Shown here: positions 1 through 6,338 of the stretch, one piece after another
Layout: every line of letters starts with the position of its first letter
Numbering within the stretch: position 1 is the first letter of the stretch
Source: Desulfosporosinus sp.
GTDB lineage: Bacteria; Bacillota; Desulfitobacteriia; Desulfitobacteriales; Desulfitobacteriaceae
Length of the DNA stretch: 10,110 nucleotides
Direction of reading: 5' to 3'
NCBI GenBank assembly: GCA_016278585.1
Contig: JADQBO010000180.1
Coordinates: 1 to 10,110 of the forward strand
The notes under the pieces: generated by a model
What the model was told of the DNA's origin: nothing
Databases searched by the model: none
What the model saw: only the letters and a program-made list of their open reading frames with translations
Program-made: the position numbers and the translations under genes

Positions 1-485
1 AAAGTCACTGGGAGCATGATAAGTAGGTCCCTTCATGCCTGGAACTTCTAGGCCTTATTCATTTCAGTTATTAATTGTAAGGTGTTAGATGGGTCAAGGT
101 CAAAAACCGGCTTAGGACGTCCCTTGAATCCAGAAACTGTATAATCCCCAGTCATCACTAAGAGATTACGAACTTTTGCACGATCTAATGCATAGAGTTG
201 ACTTTCCATTTGGTTACGGTTCTTATCCTTGCAGGTGAAATGTACTAATGGTTCAATACCTAATTTGAGGATTTCCATTCCCAAATAATCAGCGAGAATT
301 GCCGGATTACCTCCTGGGTTATCCGTGATGGTAAGTGCATGGACCCTCCCACCTTTTGCTGCCTGTTCTGCAGAGGCCATAGCAGTTACTTGAGCTTTTT
401 CGTTTGCGCCTCTCCCTGGTACCAGTTCCCACGTTACAGATAGCGTGTTTTTGTCTAATAATGACTCTTTAAATTTATTTACCAT
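1..485 (-). pseudogene. metF: Methylenetetrahydrofolate reductase (MetF family), 5' part, frame broken and cut by window edge
   Basis: The product would be a flavin-dependent cytosolic enzyme interconverting methylene- and methyl-tetrahydrofolate. The N-terminal part fits the MetF TIM barrel: a TWELVPGRG strand with the probable catalytic Glu20, then HALTITDNPGG, VHFTCKDKNR and LLVMTGDY. I start at the ATG at 485 because a GGGAGAGG Shine-Dalgarno sits 9 nt upstream; an in-frame TTG at 512 has none. The open frame stops at a TAG (48-50) after only about 146 residues, half the usual length. One frame over, bases 1 to about 54 encode GLEVPGMKGPTYHAPSDF, which is the expected MetF continuation. 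One G is therefore missing on the coding strand, through mutation or sequencing error. The gene follows RACE by about 120 bp and supplies the folate side of the methyltransferase module. Family call is firm; whether it is truly a pseudogene is open. Confidence 0.8.
51..56 (-). other. Probable single-base deletion causing frameshift in metF
   Basis: The coding strand reads ATG AAT AAG GCC TAG. Adding one G to the G run gives AAG GGC CTA GAA GTT CCA, which restores an open frame to the window edge with MetF-like residues. A short G/C run is a typical site of slippage or of a sequencing indel. The heptamer before it does not match an X-XXY-YYZ slippery site, so programmed frameshifting is unlikely. 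Confidence 0.75.
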
Positions 486-494
486 TCCTAAGTT

Positions 495-502
495 CCTCTC
501 CC
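495..502 (-). promoter_or_regulatory. Ribosome binding site fixing the metF start at 485
   Basis: GGGAGAGG on the minus strand lies 9 nt before the ATG at 485. It falls inside the longer open frame that begins at TTG 512, so it decides in favour of the shorter protein. Confidence 0.7.
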
Positions 503-521
503 TTTTCGCCAATTAATTCTC

Positions 522-534
522 AGGACATTGTCCT
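522..534. promoter_or_regulatory. Perfect 13-bp dyad, possible operator before metF
   Basis: AGGACA-T-TGTCCT is a perfect inverted repeat of 6 bp arms with a 1-bp centre. It lies roughly 10-20 bp downstream of the candidate -10 box at 549-554 and about 37 bp before the metF start. That is where a repressor would block. No regulator is identified, and a chance palindrome is possible. Confidence 0.35.
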
Positions 535-548
535 ATTATTCTCTAACT

Positions 549-577
549 ATTATAACCCTTCTTGGGTATTAATTTAA
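549..577 (-). promoter_or_regulatory. Candidate sigma-A promoter for metF
   Basis: The minus strand carries a perfect TATAAT (549-554). Seventeen bases upstream the -35 position reads TTAAAT (572-577), a poor match to TTGACA. It lies just after the RACE stop codon and would give a leader of about 55 nt. It may be an internal promoter within a RACE-metF transcript. Confidence 0.35.
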
Positions 578-607
578 AGACATTTTCAGTCTTTTCTTAA
601 CTTTTAC

Positions 608-2440
608 TTAACTTAATCGTTCGAGGTACATACTATTCATAAAATAGTTAGAGAATGTTGCACTTCCACCGAGCTCAATATGTCTAACTTTCTTAAATAA
701 TTCTTGAGTCCTATCCATCTCCCGGTGATTTAAAAGTGTCCGTATAGCGCCAACATGGGCCGCATTTCCAACCATCTTAACTTTTTCCGGTGAGATATCG
801 GGTATTAGACCGATATTCAAAATGTTGTTGGCCTTGAGATAGGTTGCAAAAGTTCCGGATAAAATGACGGAATCAAGCTCTGCAACGCTAATACCTGCCA
901 TCTCTACCAAAGTTTTAATCCCTGCGCAGACGGCGCCTTTAGCTAACTGCAATTCGCCAATATCTTTTTGACTAATAGTTATATCTAGCCTTTGCTCCGA
1001 TCCATAAGCCAAGACAAACTCTCGTCCTCTTTCCGTAGCGCGTATCCGCTTGCGAAGTTCAGGCGGAAGATTGTCCGAGGTTTCTGGAACAGCAATTTTT
1101 CCCTGTATATTAATAACTCCAGCTTGTTTCATCTCGTCTATTGCCTCAATAAGACCTGATCCACAAATCCCGATGGGTTCCTGTCCTCCAATTACATCAC
1201 AGTTCACGCCATCTGCTGTAAGGGTTACACTTTCAACAGCTCCTTGTTTCGCCCTCATTCCAAACGCTATACCTGCTCCTTCAAATGCGGGTCCCGCCGC
1301 TGTAGAACAAGCCATCATCACATTATCTGTTTTCAAAAATAGTTCACAGTTCGTCCCCAGATCGATAAGCAAGTGATTCCCCTTCTCCAGAACCTCAGGT
1401 GCTCCGATAACAGCTCCTACAGTGTCTCCCCCTACAAACCCCCCAATGTTGGGAAAGAGAAAATTTCTTGCTTGGGAATTGATTTCTAGCCCTAATTCGT
1501 GGGCAGAAAATTCTAACGATCTGTTGCAAACCGAAACAAAGGGTGAAACCGCCAAATGAGACACATCTAAGCCAAGTAAAAGATGATGCATCGTAGTATT
1601 ACCTACGATGGACATCTTGATAATCTCGTTTTTACGAACCCCAGTCCTAGATTCGAGTTCGTTCAACAAATAATTAATTGTTCTCCTAATGGCACTACAC
1701 ATCATCAAGGCGTTTTCCTGACTTTCTTTTGCAAATGAAATACGGGAAATTACATCTGCACCATATGCAGTCTGCCCATTCTCAATTGAGACAACCTTGA
1801 GCAGGTCACCCTTGGTTAAATCATATAAAGCTAGTCCAACGCTGGTTGTCCCAATATCGATAGCTACTCCATAAAGCCTTTTTGTAGTATCTCCAGGCTC
1901 AATTTCCAGTATCTCATTTTCAAAAACTGTTATTGTAACGACAAATTTTTCTGTCCTCAAAACGTCCGATACTTTACTTAGCACATGTAAACTAGGATTT
2001 CCGTAATTCCTACCCGTAACGGTGCTTAGGGCGCCCACCACCCGATCCCAATCTCCTATCTCATCTTCTAGTGAAGGTTTGCTCAGCGTTACACAAATCT
2101 TTTCTACTCTAGGATCTAAGGTACCCCTCTTCATTTTTAAGAGAGCGCTTTCTTTTCGATCCTGACTTTCCACGAAATTTAGTTCAATGACCATTCCCTC
2201 TTCAGGAACTACTGTACAAGCAAGTCGAAATCCCGCCTCTAACTCAACGTCATTAAGATGTTCTAAATCCTGAACACTTGGTACTGAGACCTTTCCTGAC
2301 ATACGAACTTTGCACTTTCCGCATGTCCCTTGTCCATTACAAATGTTTTCTACGGGGAGTCGATAACGAGTAAGAGTTTCAAGAAGAGTTTCATTCTCTT
2401 CGGTCATAATAGCTCGATTTGGGAGTATTCTGATTTCCAT
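608..2440 (-). CDS. RACE-type reductive activator of corrinoid proteins ([2Fe-2S] ferredoxin plus ASKHA ATPase domain, DUF4445)
   Basis: This family uses ATP and a low-potential electron to return an inactivated Co(II) corrinoid protein to Co(I), so methyl transfer can resume; it is cytosolic. The 610-residue protein has an N-terminal plant-type ferredoxin domain with ligands Cys34, Cys40, Cys43 and Cys75 (C-x5-C-x2-C...C). A linker follows (about 85-185), then an ASKHA domain starting with phosphate-1 motif DIGTTS (195-200). It continues with the family signatures GNTTMHHLLLGLDVSHLAVSPF (given here as landmark: GNTTMHHLL), FPNIGGFVGGD, LLIDLGTN and ICGSGLIEA. The ATG at 2440 is chosen because AGGAGGT lies 4 nt upstream; a TTG at 2473 in frame lacks a site. 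It lies downstream of the methyltransferase but beyond a terminator, so it probably has its own promoter. Its target corrinoid protein is not in the window. Confidence 0.92.
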   Translation of the reverse strand: MEIRILPNRAIMTEENETLLETLTRYRLPVENICNGQGTCGKCKVRMSGKVSVPSVQDLEHLNDVELEAGFRLACTVVPEEGMVIELNFVESQDRKESALLKMKRGTLDPRVEKICVTLSKPSLEDEIGDWDRVVGALSTVTGRNYGNPSLHVLSKVSDVLRTEKFVVTITVFENEILEIEPGDTTKRLYGVAIDIGTTSVGLALYDLTKGDLLKVVSIENGQTAYGADVISRISFAKESQENALMMCSAIRRTINYLLNELESRTGVRKNEIIKMSIVGNTTMHHLLLGLDVSHLAVSPFVSVCNRSLEFSAHELGLEINSQARNFLFPNIGGFVGGDTVGAVIGAPEVLEKGNHLLIDLGTNCELFLKTDNVMMACSTAAGPAFEGAGIAFGMRAKQGAVESVTLTADGVNCDVIGGQEPIGICGSGLIEAIDEMKQAGVINIQGKIAVPETSDNLPPELRKRIRATERGREFVLAYGSEQRLDITISQKDIGELQLAKGAVCAGIKTLVEMAGISVAELDSVILSGTFATYLKANNILNIGLIPDISPEKVKMVGNAAHVGAIRTLLNHREMDRTQELFKKVRHIELGGSATFSNYFMNSMYLERLS

Positions 2441-2444
2441 AATT

Positions 2445-2451
2445 ACCTCCT
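2445..2451 (-). promoter_or_regulatory. Ribosome binding site fixing the RACE start at 2440
   Basis: AGGAGGT on the minus strand is followed by AATT and the ATG at 2438-2440. This near-perfect site rules out the upstream in-frame TTG at 2473. Confidence 0.85.
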
Positions 2452-2540
2452 GCAGATAGAGAACTAAACGCAAACAGCGAGACGGGAATGCTATTTCCTA
2501 TTCCAGTTATAGAACTATTCTCTTTATTTTAATAATCTCC

Positions 2541-2565
2541 TTGTTAGTCAGACCTTAACCAACAA
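2541..2565 (-). repeat. Hairpin-forming dyad in the RACE leader
   Basis: On the minus strand TTGTTGGTTA and TGACTAACAA flank the 5-nt loop AGGTC. They form a 10-bp RNA stem with two G-U pairs. No U tract follows, so it is not a simple terminator. It could be an operator or a leader structure; evidence is symmetry only. Confidence 0.3.
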
Positions 2566-2642
2566 ATCTACTTAGGGTATTGATAAGATAGTCCTGTCAT
2601 TTACCCCTTAATCCATATTAACGAATCTTAGAGCAACTTACT

Positions 2643-2678
2643 GAAAAACATCCCCTACTCTTGTCAAGAGAAGGGGAT
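2643..2678 (-). terminator. Intrinsic terminator downstream of the methyltransferase gene
   Basis: The arms at 2666-2678 and 2650-2662 pair over 13 bp with one A/A mismatch around a 3-nt loop. The lower half is GC-rich (CCCC/GGGG). On the minus strand the hairpin is followed by GTTTTT. The plus-strand side lacks a T run, so it acts on minus-strand transcripts. It lies about 130 nt past the methyltransferase stop and should separate that gene from RACE. Confidence 0.75.
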
Positions 2679-2757
2679 TATAAAAGTTTAGAAATAATCG
2701 CTATAAAGTTTTCAAACTTATCTCCACGTTCTATTTTAATTAGAGAGATCACTGATT

Positions 2758-2805
2758 GTGTTAATGTGTTAAAAGGACCGTCCCTTTTACACACTTTTAC
2801 ACACT
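2758..2805. repeat. REP-like palindrome at the methyltransferase 3' end
   Basis: Left arm GTGTTAATGTGTTAAAAGG and right arm CCTTTTACACACTTTTACAC are imperfect inverted copies around ACCGTC. The right arm contains a direct repetition of ACACTTTTACAC. The core GGGACGGTCC flanked by A/T runs resembles palindromic intergenic repeats common in clostridial and Peptococcaceae genomes (from memory, not searched). It begins 1-2 nt after the methyltransferase stop codon and may act as a 3' stabiliser or weak terminator. Confidence 0.45.
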
Positions 2806-2806
2806 T

Positions 2807-3610
2807 CTATCCCAAGAAATCAAATTGTTTGTTACGGAAAGCCTTGAGATAGTTGACACAGTAGTCATCTCGCCCGGCCAGTGCTTCAGCCGTAACTAAA
2901 CTTGCCATCATCATCTTATCTAGAGGGTTAATAATTAGACCATCTAAGCCTTTCCCAATAGCCATAATGGCAAAGGCATGGTTCATAAATTTTCGTACTG
3001 GCAGACCATAGGAGACGTTTGACAGTCCACAGATCGTATGGACTCCTTTAAAACGAGTCATGATAGCTTCAACAGAGTTAATAAACTCGACAGCAAAGGT
3101 ATTGTTAGTAGAGACTGGCTGAACCAACGGATCCACATAAATATTTTCGAGTTTCACGTTGTTTTTAACAAGTCCATCAATGAGTTTTTCGGCAATTCTT
3201 AACCGTGCATCCATAGTTTCTGGCATACCTTCGTCACTCATACAAAGGGCAACAACTTTTAAGTCCGTACCGGCGACCACAGGAATCAAGGCCTCATAAC
3301 GTTCTTTTTCTAAGGATATGGAGTTAATCATAGCGATACCTTTGTGTACGGACAGGGCCGCCTCAATCGCCTTGGGGTCTGGACTATCGATGCAGCAAGG
3401 GGCATCCACTGCTTCTTGAACCGTTTCTACAAGCCACTTCAGGTATTCAGATTCCTTACCAACAAAGATTCCGGCATTCACATCGATAAAATCTGCACCA
3501 GCTTCATATTCGTCCTTAGCTACCTGTTTGATATATTCAGCATCTTGTGCCTTGATAGCTTCCCCAATAGCCTTTCGACTTGCATTAATTAATTCTCCAA
3601 CTACTAACAT
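2807..3610 (-). CDS. Methyltetrahydrofolate:corrinoid protein methyltransferase (AcsE/MtgA-like pterin-binding domain)
   Basis: It transfers a methyl group between a methyl-corrinoid protein and tetrahydrofolate in the cytosol. It resembles methyltransferase II of O-demethylase or glycine-betaine systems and AcsE of the Wood-Ljungdahl pathway. The 267-residue length matches a stand-alone pterin-binding TIM barrel (AcsE is about 262). Pterin-contact positions known in AcsE are present: Asp75 (CCIDSPDP), Asn96 (AMINS), Asp160 (YVDPL) and Asn198 (GLSNVS). The ATG at 3610 has GAGGAGG 8 nt upstream. A sigma-54 promoter lies about 70 bp upstream, and a palindrome and terminator follow, so it may be transcribed alone. 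RACE and metF downstream support a catabolic methyl pathway. No corrinoid-binding or donor-specific methyltransferase gene is in the window, so the methyl donor cannot be told. Confidence 0.9.
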   Translation of the reverse strand: MLVVGELINASRKAIGEAIKAQDAEYIKQVAKDEYEAGADFIDVNAGIFVGKESEYLKWLVETVQEAVDAPCCIDSPDPKAIEAALSVHKGIAMINSISLEKERYEALIPVVAGTDLKVVALCMSDEGMPETMDARLRIAEKLIDGLVKNNVKLENIYVDPLVQPVSTNNTFAVEFINSVEAIMTRFKGVHTICGLSNVSYGLPVRKFMNHAFAIMAIGKGLDGLIINPLDKMMMASLVTAEALAGRDDYCVNYLKAFRNKQFDFLG

Positions 3611-3671
3611 ATACGTTTCCTCCTCATAATTTAGGCTTAATTTAAATTTTTTTAAAAATTGAATCTCTATT

Positions 3672-3701
3672 AGTATATAGCAATTTTCATGCCAATATCA
3701 A
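3672..3701 (-). promoter_or_regulatory. Possible sigma-A promoter overlapping the sigma-54 site
   Basis: The minus strand reads TTGATA (3696-3701) and, after an 18-bp spacer, TATACT (3672-3677); with 16 bp it reads TATATA. The match is fair, but the AT-rich context makes such pairs common. The sigma-54 reading is preferred. Confidence 0.3.
3679..3694 (-). promoter_or_regulatory. Sigma-54 (-24/-12) promoter for the methyltransferase gene
   Basis: The minus strand reads TGGCATGAAAATTGCT. It matches the sigma-54 consensus TGGCAYR-N4-TTGCW at every defined position, with the essential GG and GC separated by exactly 10 bases. Transcription would start near 3668, giving a leader of about 58 nt to the ATG at 3610. 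Sigma-54 promoters need an AAA+ enhancer-binding protein, so this gene is probably induced by a specific substrate and controlled apart from the eut operon. No activator gene is in the window. Confidence 0.75.
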
Positions 3702-3820
3702 CGGTAAGATCATTAAATCTCACAAATCTTCTAAAATCAAGTTTTATAATTGAGTAACGTAGAGTTCAAGGTGCAAATTACTCAAAATAAATCATTTTAA
3801 TACTTATGTTTCAATAAACT

Positions 3821-3858
3821 GACTTCCAAATAAGTCAAAAAGACTTATCTTAAAAGTC
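3821..3858. promoter_or_regulatory. Nested GACTT/AAGTC dyad, candidate upstream activator site
   Basis: On the plus strand, ATAAGTC-AAAAA-GACTTAT (3830-3848) is a perfect 7-bp dyad, flanked by outer half-sites GACTT (3821) and AAGTC (3854) that are also inverted. It lies roughly 130-165 bp upstream of the sigma-54 element, the usual range for enhancer-binding proteins. On the minus strand, one stem followed by TTTTT could alternatively be a weak eut terminator. Confidence 0.4.
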
Positions 3859-3868
3859 AAATTGAAGA

Positions 3869-3882
3869 TTTAGGGGCCTAAA
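3869..3882. repeat. 14-bp palindrome TTTAGG-GG-CCTAAA
   Basis: Perfect 6-bp arms around a 2-bp centre, about 175-190 bp upstream of the sigma-54 element and 60 bp past the eutA stop. It is likely protein-binding rather than an RNA hairpin, since a 2-nt loop is too tight. A second 12-bp palindrome, TGAAC-TC-GTTCA, lies nearby at 3900-3911. Confidence 0.35.
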
Positions 3883-3943
3883 AACGGGCATTTCAATAGT
3901 GAACTCGTTCATAAAGATGTACCTCTTAATGCTTATTTCCTAA

Positions 3944-5401
3944 TTAACGATTAAAAACTAACGTCTTTAAGACCACTGGTACAACTCTACCACCCATAAG
4001 GGGTTTTCCGATATCAATATAATCACAATTCTCTACTTCAAGCTGATCTATACAAATCAATTCTAATGGCCGATTTGCTAAAGCATTTATACATTGCCCT
4101 AAGACTTTCCCACAGTCCGCTTCTATAATAAGAATAAGGGGTTTATCTTTACTAAGGTAGTCTTCTAGTCCTAATAGTAAGCCTTGTGCCAAAGTATTAA
4201 TATCTGTAAAGGACATTGTTCGAGGTCCTTTCATGGCTAAGGCTACGAGTCCCTCTAAGTGATCGACTTGGAGGCTAAGGATTTCTCCTTTGATAACTTT
4301 TGCAATCGTTTGCGGTGTATCTGGTATTGTTGAGGTAAAAGGAGAAACAACCATGACATTACGTAGAGGTAATGTCCTCTCTTGAAGATGGATGGTACTG
4401 CCACTTAAATTAACTGATTGCGTTCCTGTCCCGATGACGGTTGCTCTAACTGTCTCATTCGGCTTTTCTAAGACAAAACCGGCTGCAATCAAGCTTTCTT
4501 TAAGCTCCCAGCCTAAAAGTGGCCCAAAGTCTCCAAAAGCTGTTACTTCCGCCATAGTTGTCGGTCCCTTTGGAGCATAGACATAGTCCGCTACCCCTCC
4601 GGAAATCATCACTTTTCGTATTGGGTGCTCTAACTGCAAAGGGGGGGTCATTAGCAGTTGCTTGGTTAAACCAGAGTGTATAGACGTCTTAAGTACGTCC
4701 ACTACACACCCAGCCATTGCTTTGACAATAGGACGAAGTTGAGGCAACGTCACTCGCTCCCCTATCTTAAGCCTTTGACCAGTAAACTGTAAAGCAGTTG
4801 CTGCCGGTTCAGCAATGTGCGTGATCCGGTCCCCTTGTCGTTCAAACTCTATTAAGTGTCCGCCAACATTTATACAGGAAGAATCAACAGCCCTGCCCTC
4901 ATGAAACATGGCATAGTTGGATGTTCCGCCACCCACGTCTATATTGGCTACGACTAAGTGTCTCTGAGCTGAATATAAGGCAGCTCCCGATCCTTTGCCG
5001 GCAAAGATTGCCTCTAAATTGGCACCGGCAGTGGCTACCACAAAGTCTCCGGCAAAACCAGCCAAGGCATCAATAATCGCTTTAGCATTTTCTTTCTTTG
5101 CCGTTTCCCCCGTAATAATCACTGCCCCTGTGTCAATCATTTTAGGAGTTAACCCAGCAGCCTGATATTCCGTTTCCACAATCCTGGAGACTTCCACAGC
5201 GTTAACTAAGTCGCGGTCTAAAAGCGGTGTTAAATAGATTTGGCTACGATGAATGACTTCTTTATCCGTGATTTCCACACGAGGAACTAAGGTTCCAGAA
5301 GATGTATTTTCAATGGTCAATTGGCTGATCACCAGTTGGGTAGTTGTGGTTCCAATATCAATGCCCACACTTGTGATCTTTTGGGTAGTCGATTTGGGCA
5401 T
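3944..5401 (-). CDS. eutA: Ethanolamine ammonia-lyase reactivating factor EutA
   Basis: EutA is an ATP-dependent, Hsp70/actin-like factor that releases inactivated cobalamin from EutBC so fresh adenosylcobalamin can bind. It has 485 residues (E. coli EutA is about 467). Phosphate-1 motif is DIGTTTTQ (from Asp15); phosphate-2 is NIDVGGGTSN (Asp155); the adenosine region includes MISGGVADYVY. Other EutA-like stretches are IITGETAKKENA and VATAGANLEAIFAGKGSGA. The ATG at 5401 has GGTGG 7 nt upstream, and eutC ends 13 nt before. Here eutA follows eutC and ends the operon; in E. coli and Enterococcus it precedes eutB. It is a distant structural relative of the RACE protein in this window, both being ASKHA proteins serving corrinoid enzymes. 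Confidence 0.95.
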   Translation of the reverse strand: MPKSTTQKITSVGIDIGTTTTQLVISQLTIENTSSGTLVPRVEITDKEVIHRSQIYLTPLLDRDLVNAVEVSRIVETEYQAAGLTPKMIDTGAVIITGETAKKENAKAIIDALAGFAGDFVVATAGANLEAIFAGKGSGAALYSAQRHLVVANIDVGGGTSNYAMFHEGRAVDSSCINVGGHLIEFERQGDRITHIAEPAATALQFTGQRLKIGERVTLPQLRPIVKAMAGCVVDVLKTSIHSGLTKQLLMTPPLQLEHPIRKVMISGGVADYVYAPKGPTTMAEVTAFGDFGPLLGWELKESLIAAGFVLEKPNETVRATVIGTGTQSVNLSGSTIHLQERTLPLRNVMVVSPFTSTIPDTPQTIAKVIKGEILSLQVDHLEGLVALAMKGPRTMSFTDINTLAQGLLLGLEDYLSKDKPLILIIEADCGKVLGQCINALANRPLELICIDQLEVENCDYIDIGKPLMGGRVVPVVLKTLVFNR

Positions 5402-5414
5402 TTTATCACCACCC

Positions 5415-6323
5415 CTATCTTTGCTGGTTCAGCTTAACGCCACTAGCTTTGGCCGCAAGAATTTGTTTAATAACATCCGTCAGATGTGCTCCTGCCTCAG
5501 CCGGAGGAATTCCACCCTTGTGGATATTGGAGATTACTGTGCGATCTGCTTCCACAGTATTTTCATCGGGTCGATAAATCATGTAAGCACTAAGGCTCTC
5601 AGCAGTTCCAAGACCTGGACGCTCCCCTATCAAGGAAATGATCATATCTGAATTAACGATAGATGCAACATGATCCTGTACCCATACCCTTCCGTTCTTC
5701 ACGAAGAACGGAGCACCAACTTTGATTCCTGCAGATTTTAAGCCTTGCATTAACGCAGGCAATAAATCAGGAATATTGGCCTCAATGGCGCTTGAACTTA
5801 GTCCATCGACAATTAGAATTTGAACTTGGATATTCTTCTCACACTTCTCCGCAATTGTTTTCACTGCTTCCGCAGATAAACGACGACCTAAATCTGGTCT
5901 TTGCAGAAACTCGTCTTTACTCGTAGCAGCACTTTGAACAGATATCAAGTTCATCCGTTGGAGAAATTCCTCGGAAACATCAAGAAATACGGCGTCTTGG
6001 GCTACTGCATGATCTGCCAAGAACCTTAACCAGGACGTGGTTTTAGGACGAGCACCAGCTCTACCGATTCCGATTCTGGCTGGGGTTGATTTTATCATAG
6101 CTTTTACCGCATCTGAATTGAAAGGGTTTGAAATCTGCATTTCACCTAAAGGAGGAAATGACACCATTTCCTCGGATTGAGTGTCAGGGACTATGGTTGT
6201 ATCTTTCATTGCTGCCGCCATTAAATGGTCTTTCACTTTTTGTTGAAGTAGCCCTTTATTGGCCAGTTCTTCCATAACACTTTGGATAATGGCTTTCTCA
6301 AATTCGCTATTCGCTACTGCCAC
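5415..6323 (-). CDS. eutC: Ethanolamine ammonia-lyase small subunit EutC
   Basis: EutC pairs with EutB and helps bind adenosylcobalamin at the subunit interface of the lyase. EutC-like landmarks are GIGRAGARPKT, FLADHAVAQDAVF, IVDGLSSSAI and SLIGERPGLGTAESL; the last two lie in the nucleotide/cobalamin-binding part. I start at the GTG at 6323, giving 302 residues (family about 295-300), since AGGGAGGT lies 7 nt upstream. An in-frame TTG at 6347 would overlap eutB and has no site. The first ~70 residues before the conserved core are variable and hydrophilic; in this family the N-terminus is linked to solubility and microcompartment targeting. The gap to eutB is 13 nt, suggesting coupled translation. 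Confidence 0.93.
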   Translation of the reverse strand: MAVANSEFEKAIIQSVMEELANKGLLQQKVKDHLMAAAMKDTTIVPDTQSEEMVSFPPLGEMQISNPFNSDAVKAMIKSTPARIGIGRAGARPKTTSWLRFLADHAVAQDAVFLDVSEEFLQRMNLISVQSAATSKDEFLQRPDLGRRLSAEAVKTIAEKCEKNIQVQILIVDGLSSSAIEANIPDLLPALMQGLKSAGIKVGAPFFVKNGRVWVQDHVASIVNSDMIISLIGERPGLGTAESLSAYMIYRPDENTVEADRTVISNIHKGGIPPAEAGAHLTDVIKQILAAKASGVKLNQQR

Positions 6324-6330
6324 CTCGATC

Positions 6331-6338
6331 ACCTCCCT
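6331..6338 (-). promoter_or_regulatory. Ribosome binding site fixing the eutC start at GTG 6323
   Basis: AGGGAGGT on the minus strand overlaps the eutB TAG stop (6337-6339) and sits 7 nt before GTG. Ribosomes ending eutB would cover this site, consistent with translational coupling of the two lyase subunits. Confidence 0.7.

Larger units (their letters stand above)
2441..2806. other. Intergenic region between RACE and methyltransferase genes
   Basis: About 366 bp without a credible gene. It holds, in minus-strand order, a REP-like palindrome abutting the methyltransferase stop, an intrinsic terminator, a hairpin-forming dyad (2541-2565) and the RACE ribosome binding site. The RACE promoter should lie between 2441 and 2640, but I find no convincing -35/-10 pair there. 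A 63-codon plus-strand open frame overlapping the palindrome has no features of a gene. Confidence 0.6.
3611..3943. other. Intergenic regulatory region between eutA and the methyltransferase gene
   Basis: This 333-bp AT-rich stretch has no credible gene. It holds a sigma-54 promoter with an overlapping possible sigma-A promoter, and at least three dyads between 3821 and 3911. I see no strong terminator for the eut transcript. The best candidate on the minus strand is a weak GACTT/AAGTC stem followed by five T (within 3837-3858). Confidence 0.6.

Noticed and set aside
51..60. Programmed -1 ribosomal frameshift in metF
   Set aside because: The bases before the shift do not form an X-XXY-YYZ slippery heptamer, and metF is not known to use recoding.
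1050..1376. 108-codon plus-strand open frame inside the RACE gene
   Set aside because: It is antisense to a clear ASKHA domain, has no ribosome binding site and no family-like motifs.
2488..2505. Second sigma-54-like site before RACE (TGGAATAGGAAATAGCAT on the minus strand)
   Set aside because: The GG and GC are 11 bases apart instead of 10 and the flanks do not match the consensus.
2661..2852. 63-codon plus-strand open frame across the terminator and palindrome
   Set aside because: It starts in a terminator hairpin, runs through a palindrome and ends antisense to the methyltransferase; composition is not protein-like.
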